Of a stretch of 29,476 bases of DNA, positions 10,441 through 20,282 are shown piece after piece. A program made the position numbers and the translations under genes. This DNA is from Mytilinidion resinicola (taxonomy: Eukaryota; Ascomycota; Dothideomycetes; Mytilinidiales; Mytilinidiaceae), in NCBI RefSeq assembly GCF_010093595.1, contig NW_022985443.1, positions 1,653,631 to 1,683,106 on the forward strand, read 5' to 3'. Position 1 is the stretch's first letter; each line of letters begins with the position of its first letter. The notes beneath the pieces are model-generated. The model was given only the letters and a program-made list of their open reading frames with translations, made no database searches and was not told the origin of the DNA.

Positions 10441-11240
10441 GTTTATAAAGCTACTACTGCCTTAGTTCTAGAATCCGCCGTACTATCTATACTATTAATA
10501 ATAGGCCGTTTAGTAGTAGACTGGGCGGAGCGTTTATACTTTAAAGTATAGGTAATAGAATAGAAAGGGATAAAGGCGTTCTGCACGGGCGGCGTATTAA
10601 TAGCTAAATTATTGCTTGGGAGGAGTATCCGGGGTTTAAATATAAAGGTTGCGAAAATAATCCGGGCATAGAGTAGACTAGTATAGATAAGCAACTTCTA
10701 GAAAATAAAGTTGCTAGGTAAAGTAGTAGTAGTGGCGTAGGGGTTTAGTTCTATACTATATCTATAACTTTCGGGGCTAGTTTTAGTATACAGCTCGATT
10801 TTTACAGGTTATAGAGCGATTAGTTCTATATTATAGTCTTAATATTAAGGGATAATATTACTATATCGGAGGGTTTAGATAAGGCGCTTTAATAGAAGAC
10901 TAAAGGAGTTAAAAGGGGATAAAATAAGTATAGTAGATCCGTAGCAATTAGTTCTAATATTAAACTCCCTACTTTTATAGTTATATTTACTAAAAGGGGA
11001 CCGCAGTTCCGTTTCTATTTTAGGACCTAAGCAAGGTATTCTTAGTTAAGTTATATAGCTAAGCAGTTCCAAATTAAATAGGACTAGATTACAGCTATAA
11101 CTAAATACTAAAATTATTATAGTATATAGTTTAGCCGCGCTAGCAGGAAGGGTGCCAACCCGCACCGGCCGCGTTTTTATAAGGACCTGCTTTTTAGTTA
11201 TAGAGTAGAGAAAAAAGGATATAGGCAACTGTAGTTAGCT
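10441..11240. other. Unidentified tract with two stop-poor frames, one on each strand
   Basis: On the minus strand one phase holds two open stretches (11228-11046 and 10694-10443) and only about six stops in some 270 codons. On the plus strand, frame 1 of the same bases is also poor in stops and starts with IGRLVVDWAERLYFKV at 10501. One of the two is probably a former gene and the other its shadow, but I cannot tell which. Neither translation resembles a family I know. The segment includes repeat copy 2. Base composition is less RIPed than in the LINEs, with GC-rich words at 11150-11190. Confidence 0.35.
10753..10868 (+). repeat. Diverged direct repeat, copy 2
   Basis: The partner of 9141-9255, in the same orientation and 1612 bases downstream. 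The sequence before this copy does not show a SANT motif that I could support, so the duplication may be of a larger gene whose other parts have diverged or been replaced. Confidence 0.7.
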
Positions 11241-11640
11241 ATTATAGGCGTAGTATTATAGCGGTTAGTATAGCGCAGGTGCTAAGTTAATTTAAGGGTT
11301 AGAGTCCTAGTTCTCGCGTACTAAACTTTATAAAATACGGCTTTCTACGTGGAAAACAGGTGCGGGTTATTCTATTATATAATATTTCTAAAACACTACC
11401 AGCTAGACTAACGGCCTAAATAGTGTATTTTTATAGCGTATAGGGGTTTAGTTGTATAGTTACGCAAAGTTATAAAGTACGGATTCTATAAAACCCTAAA
11501 ATAGCTCTATATAATATTAAGCTAATAATAAAGAAAGTAAAAAGCCGCTTCCCTTCTAAGCCCTGCAGCTTATTTAACGTTTAAACACGCTTAACCTTAT
11601 TTCTACTTAGAGCTTAACCTACTAACAACTCTATAATAGT
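11241..11640. other. RIPed tract without a recognisable gene
   Basis: Nothing supported was found here apart from a weak tRNA-like box pattern at about 11253-11330 that fails on stem pairing. The sequence links the previous unidentified tract with the start of the long plus-strand frame at 11640. Confidence 0.4.
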
Positions 11641-14400
11641 AAGTAATAGCAGCACCTTCTACCTCCTGTTACCCGCTAAATTCTAGCGCCAGTTATTTAT
11701 CTAGTAACCTTAGTAAGATATTAGCCTTATCTTTATATAATAACTAAAAGCAGGCGAATAGAGCGGCTATAGTCCAGGCGCTTACAGATCTAATAATAGC
11801 AGAACTAATATAAAAAATAGCCAGTTCTTATAAAGAGAGACGGAAAAAGGGTAGTAAATACTAGTATATACTCTATAATATAAGTTAAGTTTATTATATA
11901 AGTCTATTAATATTTAATATAGTAGTAATAGTAGTATACTAGCTTAACGTCTAGAATCTATCTAAATATTTAGTCGGTCGCATAATAATATTAATACACT
12001 TTAAAAGGATGCTGTGCTGGCTAAATATAGCAGCCTACTAATTTAGGATTACTATAGATTTTATAGAATAGGTATAAGGAATAAGAAATAAAAGGGCGTT
12101 TGTTAAGGGGTGAATTTAGCGATTCTTAGCTAGGTTAAGCCGACTTTTAACTTTATTAAATTCTATTTATAGGTATTACTTAATATATCCTCCGGCTTAG
12201 ATATCTATAAAAAGCGCGAGAACCTAAAGTACTTAGGTAGAAGCTTTCTAGTCGGCCGGCACAGGGGTTAAAGGCGCGCCTGCGAAAATTAAGGGCGGTG
12301 CAATATTTTTATACTTTTTTACAGTATCTATTATATAAATATAGCCGTCTCTTATACTATAAATTGCTTATATTGCGAACTTAAACTATAACTGTTATAA
12401 GGAACTAGTTAGGGCTTAGGAGTTTCGGCACGGTCTATTTATAATATCTTACTTCTTATTTATATTGTCGAAAGAAGCTCTAGGTCTACCGACTCCGCTA
12501 AAGCTTATTTATTTAAAAAACGGCCTAGCTATGCACTTTTCGTTAATATTCGAGAAAAAACGCCTTCTTCTTATTTAGGAACTAACTAACTTAGATGCAA
12601 CGGTTAAAGTAGAATATGTTAATATATTCTAAAGGATAGCTATTAATAACTAAAGAATTTCCAAGGGGCTTTAAAGTAGGCTCCGGATGCGCCCTTATTT
12701 AACTTTATTAATCTTATCCTGCTAGGGATAAAAGCTATAGCCGCTATACCTACTTAGCCTAGCCTATAAGCTAGTAAAGGACCGCTACCACCTTTATTAT
12801 ATTAAAGCACGACCTTATATCCCTAATATTAATTTGCTTCTAAATAGTTATCTTTTAGTTATTTTTAGAAATAACTAATAAATGCTAATTATAACTATAG
12901 GCGATTAGAAGCGGGAGAGCGGGCTATAACCTACTTATAGTGCCGCGGATAAAAGCGAGGCGCTTTAACTAGGTATTAGTTTATATTATAATCTAGGGTT
13001 TACCGTTTATCTATAACTTTATAGGGCCTTTAGTTTAAATATTAATAGTAATAGAACTATAACAGGCCTAAGTTATATAATTCTAGGACTTAATAAATGC
13101 GCTAGGGAGCGGATAGAGGCGGCGCTAGGTTTATTTAATAGCTGGGTCTAGGTTAATAATAAAAACTTATATATTATAAATTTTAAGCATTGGTTAGTAC
13201 TTATATATATTATATGCGAGTTTAAAAAGTAGATACTAGACCTTAGAGTTCTACTTATCCTTAGAAACGCCTAAACTATAGTTATACTTCCGTGCCGTCT
13301 CTATAATACCTAGTACCTGCGCTATAGAAGGTATTAAGCCGAAGATATAATAGTGCTCTAGGTTATCTACCTAGGGATATTAGAATTATATTCTATTTAT
13401 TAGCAGAGCGGAAATAATTATATCTATATTATTATATCCTAGGATTCTAATGCCGTTTATAAAGCGTTAAATAGCTCTATATATTAAAGTTGTAAAAAAC
13501 AACAGGATATTTTTTATAGTCTTTAAGCAGCTAGAGCTGCTTTATAGAACTTAGACGTCCGCTCTAATATAACTTAGCTTTAGAGGCTTTAGATACTGCT
13601 GCGCTTAAGGCGCTTTTAGTTAAAAAGGGAGAAGCGAATTAAGGCGCGCTATTAAGGTTACGGAGTTTCTTTAGGTGGAATTAGGGAGAATAGGGCGATT
13701 TTCGCAGATATACTATAAAATATTAGGGGATCTAATATAGACCTAAAGGACCTAAAAACGCACTAGTTAACTAAATACACTCGGTTTATAAAAGGCTTAT
13801 TATATAGCGCTAGGTTAAGTATATAATTGTATATACTACTGTTTTAAGCGGCTCCGCTACTACCTTTTGTTTTATACCACGCGGCTAGCCTATACAGCCT
13901 TTGCGTATTATTATAGAGTTGGAGATAGGCTAGAAAGGTTGTCCGGATCGGCGTAGACGAAATTATAGGTGTTAATAGCTTCGAGAACGCCTGTTTTAAT
14001 GCCTGTAATCTTATTCTTATATAACTAGGCGATAGAAGTATTAAGATTAGTATTAGTAAGCTATCCGCCCTGCCACTAGGCTATATAGGAAGTGGCGCGC
14101 TAAAGCTACTTTATAGTTTCGGCTAATAATTACTATAGTAGGGAATTATAGGGCTAGGAGTAAGAATTACCTTCTATAAAAAAGGAAGACTTATATATAG
14201 GTTACACCCCTACTCGGTTAATACTACTACTTAGCACGCGTTAACTAGGGGAGGGAGGCCTAACCCGTATATAAGTCCCCCTTATATCCTAAAGCCCGCC
14301 CGTATACGGCTGTTCTAGCTATTCTAGTACATTTTATCGGTATTTATTAACACGCCTGCCTATTCTTATCCTAAGTAGAGATAATATTGCGTATAGTTAC
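11641..14400 (+). pseudogene. Long unidentified RIPed reading frame (about 900 codons)
   Basis: Plus frame 3 can be followed from about 11643 to about 14400 with TAG/TAA stops and one TGA that I noticed (12111-12113). It has nearly stop-free stretches: 11643-11745 (serine-rich), 12420-12575 (starting FRHGLFIISYFLFILSKEAL), 13080-13145 and 13960-14030 (GVDEIIGVNSFENACFNACN). The early part (LTDLIIAELI, then SSYKERRKKGSKY) looks helical, and later parts are basic and leucine-rich. I do not recognise the family; no transposase, kinase, NACHT or recombinase motif was seen. An antisense frame over 12200-12600 is also fairly open, so strand assignment is not certain. If real, this is the largest single gene relic in the window. 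There is no sign of introns, but none could be excluded. Confidence 0.4.
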
Positions 14401-14636
14401 TAATATTAACGGGCGGGCTATATCTGCGGTCGCACTATAGCTATAGTTAGATCTACCTCCCCTACTTTTATACCTTTTACAACCGTAAGACTAATAATTA
14501 TATATAAGTAAAAAGAAATACTTAATTTTTAAAGTAAATAAGGACTAAGCCTATATCTAAGGCTAATACCTATAAAGAAAAATAGTAAAGTAGACACCTC
14601 TTACGTACTTTATATAATAATAAACTATTGCAGACC
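14400..14636. other. Intergenic tract between the unidentified frame and the Ras relic
   Basis: Strongly RIPed DNA between the 3' end of the plus-strand frame and the 3' end of the minus-strand Ras relic, i.e. a tail-to-tail arrangement. No terminator-like hairpin or polyadenylation signal can be identified in DNA so rich in TA. Confidence 0.4.
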
Positions 14637-15334
14637 CTATAATATAACGCACCTAGGCGTTATATTAGTTTATTTGCCGCCAGAAAACTTTTATAGTTGC
14701 TGCCTTTGCCTTTACTTTTACTGCTTTTACCGCCCTTACTACCTTTACCGCCTTAGTTACCGGATAATATTATAAAAGGCCTTTTTAATATTTACGTATT
14801 TTTTTATAGAAGCCTCTATAAAGTTATATCCTAGCTTATAGGCAAGTATACTGCCTTTTTCTATAAATACTTCGCGCTTTATTACCCTATTATATTTATT
14901 GCCCACTAGTATAACAGGAGCTAGGCCGAAACTAAAGCTATTTAATATTGCACCTAGCAGTAAGCTAAGGTATATTAAAGATCCGGATAGTAATAATTCC
15001 TTAACCTATTAGATTTAGTGGTGAAATTTCTAAATACGGGCAAAGAACAACCGGGACGAGATGCTATATACTAGTATAAAGCCCTTACCGTTTTATATCT
15101 ACTAGTCTTACAGCGTAATATATTTTTTTTAACCTATAGTATTAAGCACTTCTAATATATATAACTATTAATTAATTTATATTATAGTTTCTATCTTTAT
15201 AAAAGCGGTTTAGATATATCTAGGAATATAGTTAGTAGTTAATATATAACAGGTATAAAGGGGCCCACCTAAATAGTTAAAGCTGTCTTCCTAACGCCAC
15301 CGTTTCTAAGCACTATAAGCTTATATAAAGTTAT
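14637..15334 (-). pseudogene. ras: Ras-family small GTPase relic with intron and CAAX box
   Basis: The minus strand starts at a former ATG (now ATA, 15334-15332) with ITLYKLIVLRNGGVRKTALTI, the Ras N-terminus with its P-loop (GDGGVGKTA changed to RNGGVRKTA, 15307-15281). A 49-base intron follows (15268-15220): GTGGGC donor, ACTAAC branch site at 15236-15231, TAG acceptor. Exon 2 continues with IYLNRF (Ras LCLNHF), then a gap of about 26 bases relative to Ras in the switch I region. LEVLNTIGxKKY covers the DTAGQEEY switch II box (DTAG at 15143-15132). GFILVYSISSR follows, then VILVGNKYNRV with the NKxD box at 14900-14889, and EASIKK (EASAK). The tail is Arg/Gln-rich and ends RCVIL-stop, a CAAX prenylation box (stop at 14639-14637). 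Family assignment is secure. The gene is dead through stops, the deletion and lost nucleotide-binding residues. Confidence 0.93.
15220..15268 (-). other. Fossil spliceosomal intron in the Ras relic
   Basis: A 49-base intron with donor GTGGGC, branch ACTAAC and acceptor TAG. It lies between the codons matching TIQ and LCLNHF of Ras. Removing it restores the Ras reading order in the same phase. Short introns with this branch motif are typical of filamentous ascomycetes. Its presence shows that the Ras copy came from DNA duplication and not from a reverse-transcribed mRNA. Confidence 0.8.
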
Positions 15335-15600
15335 TTTCCCCGCTATTATAGAAGTCTATTAGTCCGGAGACTGCTAATCTACTTTTAAGTTAGGAGTAAA
15401 ATGCGAACTAGAGGTTTAGAGGTAGAACAGAAGGAGATTAGTTAGATAGTCTAGCGGTTTAACTAATACCTAAGAACTTAGGGCGCAGGAAAATGCAAAA
15501 AAACGTGTAGGAACGCAACTAGTAAGAATGGAATAAAAGCCGGTAAGGCAATAATAAAGAACCTGTTAACCGCGTTAGGCGTAACTGCTTAATATAATAT
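15335..15600. other. Upstream flank of the Ras relic, RIPed
   Basis: The probable 5' flank of the Ras gene on the minus strand. Some segments are purine-rich on the plus strand (15420-15560) and less mutated. No promoter element is recognisable, and no coding motif was seen. Confidence 0.4.
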
Positions 15601-16380
15601 CCTTTCCCTTATACTAATATAGAATTGCAGGAAGCGTATTAGGACCCTAAGTTAGTTTCCAGTACAATAGAAAAATAATAAGCAGGGTTCTTCGGCCGCG
15701 AAAAGCAATTATTATATTTCTATAAAATAAACTACTGTCTCTCCGTACTATTACCTATAGTATTACGTCGGTTAAATAAGCGGTGGTTATTTAGAAGGGT
15801 ACAGGAACGTTATATATTAGGAAGTTAAATAATACCTTTTTATAAAATAAAGCAAAGCTTAGTGCTCTATTATTATAGAGGCCGCCGGCGTAAAATAGTA
15901 TAGAAAAGTAGTAAAAAAGGATAATATACGCGCCTTGCGCTAAAGCTAGGCACGGGCTCGCCTAATAAGTATACTAGCCTAAAACAGCACGTTTAGCGTA
16001 TTATAGCTTTAGAAATATTCTTCTGCAAGTAATTAAACTTAAGTAGGATAAATAAACGGCTATAAGTTAAATTACTATTTATAGACTAGTTACTATTAAG
16101 TTACTATATAAGCTGCCTACTAAAATAACTCTAGGGGCTTACTAATACTATATAATTAACTTGTTTATAACTGGAATCGACGCCTTATTTATCTAATAGC
16201 TACTTAAGCCCGCTAGAGTATAGGAAAATAGAAGTTAGATAGGGCCTCTAATATCCACCCCTAATTCTAGATTAGCTATAACTGCGAACTGTTTTTAAAC
16301 TTAGCAGCCTAAGAGATATACTATTACACTAGAACCGAACCCGTATTCGCTTAGACCTGTATATTAGGTAGCGCGTGAAA
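15601..16380 (+). pseudogene. Unidentified RIPed reading frame, plus strand
   Basis: Plus frame 1 over about 260 codons holds roughly 1.5 stops per 20 codons, all TAG/TAA, with stop-free stretches at 15721-15824 and 15829-15900. Sample text: INYCLSVLLPIVLRRLNKRW, and at about 16168 LESTPYLSNSYLSPLEYRK. The leucine-rich, regularly spaced composition of the second half would suit an F-box or leucine-rich-repeat protein, but that is only an impression. It diverges from the Ras relic and converges with the minus-strand transcription-factor relic. I do not recognise the family. Confidence 0.35.
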
Positions 16381-16494
16381 TAAATCCTAGTATCCGCAGT
16401 TTTTATATATTCTTAGTATTCTTAGTATAGAATCCTTTTTATAGAATATTATTATATAATAATAATTGCTATCTATTTTAAAGTTAGCACAGGG

Positions 16495-17706
16495 CTAGAA
16501 CCGGTATAAAGCGGCGGAAGAACCGGAAGAATACTATAGTTACGCTATAGAATTAGAACCTTATTATAGGTTAGCTTTAGAAAGTTCTAGTAGTCTAGAT
16601 AGGTATAGCAGCTTATCCGGCTCTAGCTTAATAGTAGTATTCTTGCTGTTTCTTAAAGTTCTATTTAGCTAGCGGTCCTGCGCAATTTTCTCTTTTAGCC
16701 TCGCGTTTTCTTCCTGCAGCTTTGCGATTTCTTACAGTCCCGCTTTTTTTTACACCCTTGCGTTTTTTTACAGCAGCTTTATAATCTTTTATAGCAGCCT
16801 TATAATTTCTTTCTATAGCCCTACGTTTTTTTATAAAAGGCTTCCTACGGAAAAAAATTAAATATCTATATATAGCCCGCCGAGTTTTATTTTATAGTTA
16901 GCGTAACTAGTATTATAGACTATACTTTACTAGATTAGAAAGGGCGCTTTAGTTTTAACTACTAAAGTAGGTTCTATTATAGAAAAACTGCGGATATTTT
17001 TTATAGTTTATAGCTTATCTAAGTATACTATAAAGGCTATTACCGCATCTAAAGGCTCTAATAACTGCTATATTATAGCTATTCTAAAACCTAGAAGTAT
17101 AGTTATTATCTTTAGTAAAAGCTAGAAGTAATTATCCTAGCCTAGGTTAGTATTCTAGAACCGGAGGTTGCTATTCTATAGCAGTAAGGCTAGGTTAGGC
17201 GGGATATAGCTAATAGTAGTAGTATTTAGGTTTAGGAAGGCGCTAATAGTAAAAGGGCTAGTAGAAGGGGTATTATTAGGCATGCTAAACAAGCTCTTTA
17301 GAGGTAGAATAAAGCGGCTAGGAAGTAACCTAGTTATAGTATTAGTTATAGCATTTAATAGCGCGCGATCGCAACCGGGGTACTAGCAGCTGTAGTTGCC
17401 GCGCGCGCATCCGCTGTAAGGAATTATACGATCGCACCTAACCCTCTGCTGCGAGCACCGCATATAAAGGCGGCTATTCCTGCGCGGCTTTAAAACCCTA
17501 CGCAATAAGCCCCGCTTATAGATCTGCAGATAGCGGTTTAATAGGTTTTTACGCTTAAAGCCGGTCTAGCAGATGCAATATATATACTTATTACTGCTCG
17601 AGTAGTTCTTATAATAGCGGTTTAGCTTCCCGATAGTACTATAGCTGCAACTGCACTTAGAGCAGTAAAAGTATAGTAAGCCGGCCGGCCTACTATTAGT
17701 GCCTAT
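16495..17706 (-). pseudogene. C2H2 + Zn2Cys6 zinc-finger transcription factor relic with coiled coil
   Basis: A single minus-strand frame of about 400 codons. Probable start: ATA (former ATG) at 17706-17704. Two C2H2 fingers come first. Finger 1 is CSKCSCSYSTIGKLNRYYKNY (about 17664-17602). Finger 2 is YCICxTGFKRKNLLNRYLQIYK (about 17590-17525). The zinc-binding His, and one Cys of finger 2, now read Tyr. Next is a Zn2Cys6 cluster at about 17470-17389, YMRCSQQRVRCDRIIPYSGC followed by ARGNYSC, with all six ligand positions at canonical spacing but the first and fourth changed to Tyr. A proline/serine-rich linker begins at MPNNTPSTSPF (17283). A heptad coiled coil (KLQEENARLKEKI, 16732-16679, and mutated repeats up to 16845) lies before a stop at 16497-16495. 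Fungal regulators combining these domains bind promoters in the nucleus. Family call is firm; targets are unknown. Confidence 0.9.
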
Positions 17707-17709
17707 AGC

Positions 17710-18420
17710 GGACGATAAATAGCAGTCTATAGTCCGGGATTACTATTTATATTTCTATAAGCTTCTATTAAAGTATTAGTTCTATAATTAGAAATACCTA
17801 AAAGTATTAAATACCTAAAAGTATTATTAAAGGAAGGGGAAGTACTATTTAACTAGATCTCTGTTATTTATATAGCTTTATAGAATTATCCTATTTTAAT
17901 AGTAATAGATTAAAAAATTTAAATTTTGCTGTAAAAATATTAGGGCGAGGAAACTAAGGCTTAGAATTTTATACTTATTTAAAAATCTCCCTATTACCCC
18001 TATAGCTATCTTTAACTTCCTAATAGTTTAGTTATACTAGTATAGAAATAGATAAGTAGAAAAACGCTAATAAAAGGGCCTTATAGTGCAGGCTAATATA
18101 GGTAAAAAAAGCTTTACCTTGCGGGAAGTATAAGGTAAAAAGCGGCGGGTGAAAGTATATATATATAGTCGGGCGCAACTAGATATATTAATATAGTACC
18201 TATTATACCGCAATTTAACGCCCTTCGTGCCACGTATTAACTCTAAGTCTCGACTCTTTATTACTAGAAGGCTAGCTAATCTCTATTAAAATATAAGCAC
18301 TATATAAATATAGGTTACTTTACTTCTAAATATTTAAATTTAACCCGCGTTATAGCTTTCTAAAACAACGCATTTAGTGCTAATACTTGCTTCTTAAACC
18401 ACTATCTATAATTTTGCCAC
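17710..18420. other. RIPed tract upstream of two divergent relics
   Basis: Lies between the start of the minus-strand transcription factor and the plus-strand frame beginning at 18423, so it may have held divergent promoters. It contains a 17-bp tandem repeat (17792-17825). No conserved regulatory motif or further gene is recognisable. Confidence 0.45.
17792..17825. repeat. 17-bp unit in perfect tandem, two copies
   Basis: The unit AAATACCTAAAAGTATT occurs twice back to back (17792-17808 and 17809-17825) about 90 bases upstream of the zinc-finger regulator relic. Two copies with no differences, in DNA that is otherwise saturated with mutations, suggest either a duplication later than RIP or an absence of RIP targets in the unit. 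Confidence 0.85.
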
Positions 18421-18422
18421 GG

Positions 18423-19740
18423 ATGCTTGCCAGGAATTATATTAAGGTGGAGCTCGGCCGTATTAAAGTTCTAGCTTTTAATAATTGCTATAAGTATTAG
18501 GATCTATAGGGCTAGTTAGGGAAGGGCGGAAGAAGTTAAGGAAGTATAAAATAGTAGTATAGCGTCTCCGTGCCTCTAAAATCCCGCGATAGCTTTAGCT
18601 GGGTACGCTAATTACTATTACTAAGACATGCTGGAAAGCACTCTATAGTAAATAGCGGCCGCAGAAATAGCAGATTAAAATTATAAATACTTAGAGGCTA
18701 TAGGAAAAGAAGAGTAAGCTTCTTATATAATCTATATTATAGTAAGATTTATATTTTATATTGCGTGGGGTTTCCTAAGAACTACTTGCCGGCCTTATTA
18801 CTATCTTTATATTAGAAGGTGTTGCTATATATAGGGTGCTAATCGACTAGCTAGCGTAGTCCCCTATAGGCATCCGTCTAGATAAGAACTTTAGAACTTT
18901 TAGCCTTACGCGCGGGTTTAGCTAGCAGAGGATTATAACTTAAAAGTAGCGTAGATTAGATAGGAATCCGCGCGTCGCGGCCGCATATTATTATAAGCTA
19001 AATATTAGATAAGTTTGTAATATTTAATAGTAAGGGGTTACTAGAGCAAAATAAAAGTATTATAGAAGAACTAAGTATTTATAGACTTTTGCTATTATAA
19101 GCAAAGCCTGTATATATAACTAAGTCTATCTAGCGCCTAATAGGAAGGTAAATAGTAAGGTAAATAGAGACTACTAGGCTAAGCCTAGACAGTAGTAACT
19201 CTATACTTAGCCCGGGTAGTAGTAGTTTTAGTCCTATTAGCTTAATAATATATTCCTTTCCAGACGTTTATAATCTTAACTATTTACTTAATAACTATAG
19301 TAACCTAGATCTTATTCTATAAATAGTTAGATAGTTATAAGCTATTATTAAAAGGTATATATAGGGGCTAACGTAGGCGTATAGGGAGCCCGAGAATAAG
19401 GCGCGATATAGCTTTATTACGGGTAGGACAAATAATCTAAACCTATAGTATTAATATTAGGCTTAAAAAAGGCAACCGGTAAAAAGTAAAGTAGTAAGGT
19501 AATAAGTTAAAGAATATTTTAGCCGCGTTAGGCGTAATATATAGTAGACTTAATATAAAGCAATAGAAGGTAAATATATACAGTTTACTTAATATAAAAG
19601 TTATAGGAAAATATAAGAAGTAGTATAGGAAAAAGGCAAAATAAATAAAAGCTGCAGAGAAGCCTGCAGGTAATAATCGGAGTAGCTGTAGTTAAAAATA
19701 AACGTGTATTCTTAGTAAAGCTAGGTATAACCAGCTCTAT
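18423..19740 (+). pseudogene. Unidentified RIPed reading frame starting at an ATG
   Basis: Plus frame 3 begins with an intact ATG (18423) in the words MLARNYIKVELGRIKVLAFN and can be followed for about 430 codons with TAG/TAA stops only. The later part contains SPGSSSFSPISL (about 19212), then a charged stretch with YREPENKARYSFITGRTNN (about 19380) and many Lys/Arg/Gln residues to about 19730. No known domain was recognised. Plus frame 1 and a minus-strand frame over 18700-18950 are also fairly open, so the call that this frame is the real one is tentative. Confidence 0.35.
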
Positions 19741-20079
19741 ATTACTATATTAGTTCTTTCCGTGCCGTAATTCGGATTTTCCTGCGTTTAGGTTTTAGCT
19801 CTTCGAGGTTAACAGCCTGCCCGCCTAGTATACTATAGGAAATCCTGCAATATCGTGCATAGGCATCTATAGCATCCGAAAATTATTAGGTAGCTAATAA
19901 TTATTAAGTCTAGAATACGCAAATATAGTGCTAGTAGTAGAAGGCCGGCTAATTTCTATTAAAACATTAAATTTTAAGCAGGTCTAGCAGGCAGTATTGC
20001 CTCCAACGGGCTATACTACTAGGTTGGGCGTCGGCTTAGTTAAAGGAGCGGCAACGCGGATAAAGGCTTATACTTCCGG
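19741..20079. other. Gap without a recognisable gene
   Basis: A less mutated stretch with GC-rich words (19790-19860, 19980-20080) between two unidentified frames, ending at the palindrome. No motif was recognised in the frames inspected. Confidence 0.4.
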
Positions 20080-20141
20080 CTAGCATATATTTAGGCACAG
20101 ATTTTTAATATATTAAAAGTCTGTGCCTAAATATATACTAG
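20080..20141. repeat. 62-bp near-perfect palindrome
   Basis: Two 22-base outer arms (CTAGCATATATTTAGGCACA plus GA, and its reverse complement) flank an 18-base centre that is itself palindromic around TTAATATATTAA. Only two base pairs of 31 do not match, and both are C-to-T or G-to-A type differences as expected from RIP or deamination. It lies in a non-coding gap between two unidentified frames. It could be the remnant of a foldback element, fused terminal inverted repeats, or a dyad binding site. Confidence 0.92.
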
Positions 20142-20282
20142 TGCTAACTCCCCCTAATATCTAAGATTCTGCTATAGTTTGCCGTATAATTCTCCTATTA
20201 TTACCTAAGAAATAAGTAACTTTGTCTCTAGACTTAAAAATACTTAGTTAAAAGATTTTAAAGACAAAAATATACATCTATA

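Noticed and set aside
10443..11228. Two short minus-strand open frames (10443-10694 and 11046-11228) as independent genes
   Set aside because: They are parts of one stop-poor phase interrupted by RIP-type stops, with an equally open plus-strand frame. They are not intact genes.
11253..11330. tRNA-like pattern with an A-box-like TAGTATAGCGCAGG and a B-box-like GGGTTAGAGTCC
   Set aside because: The acceptor and T-stems do not pair properly, and the conserved TTCGA of the T-loop is absent; too weak to call.
15020..15065. Stretch similar in feel to a conserved rRNA segment (GTGGTGAAATTTCTAAATACG)
   Set aside because: It is explained by the Ras relic on the minus strand, whose YSISSR to ARIxKFHH region covers these bases.
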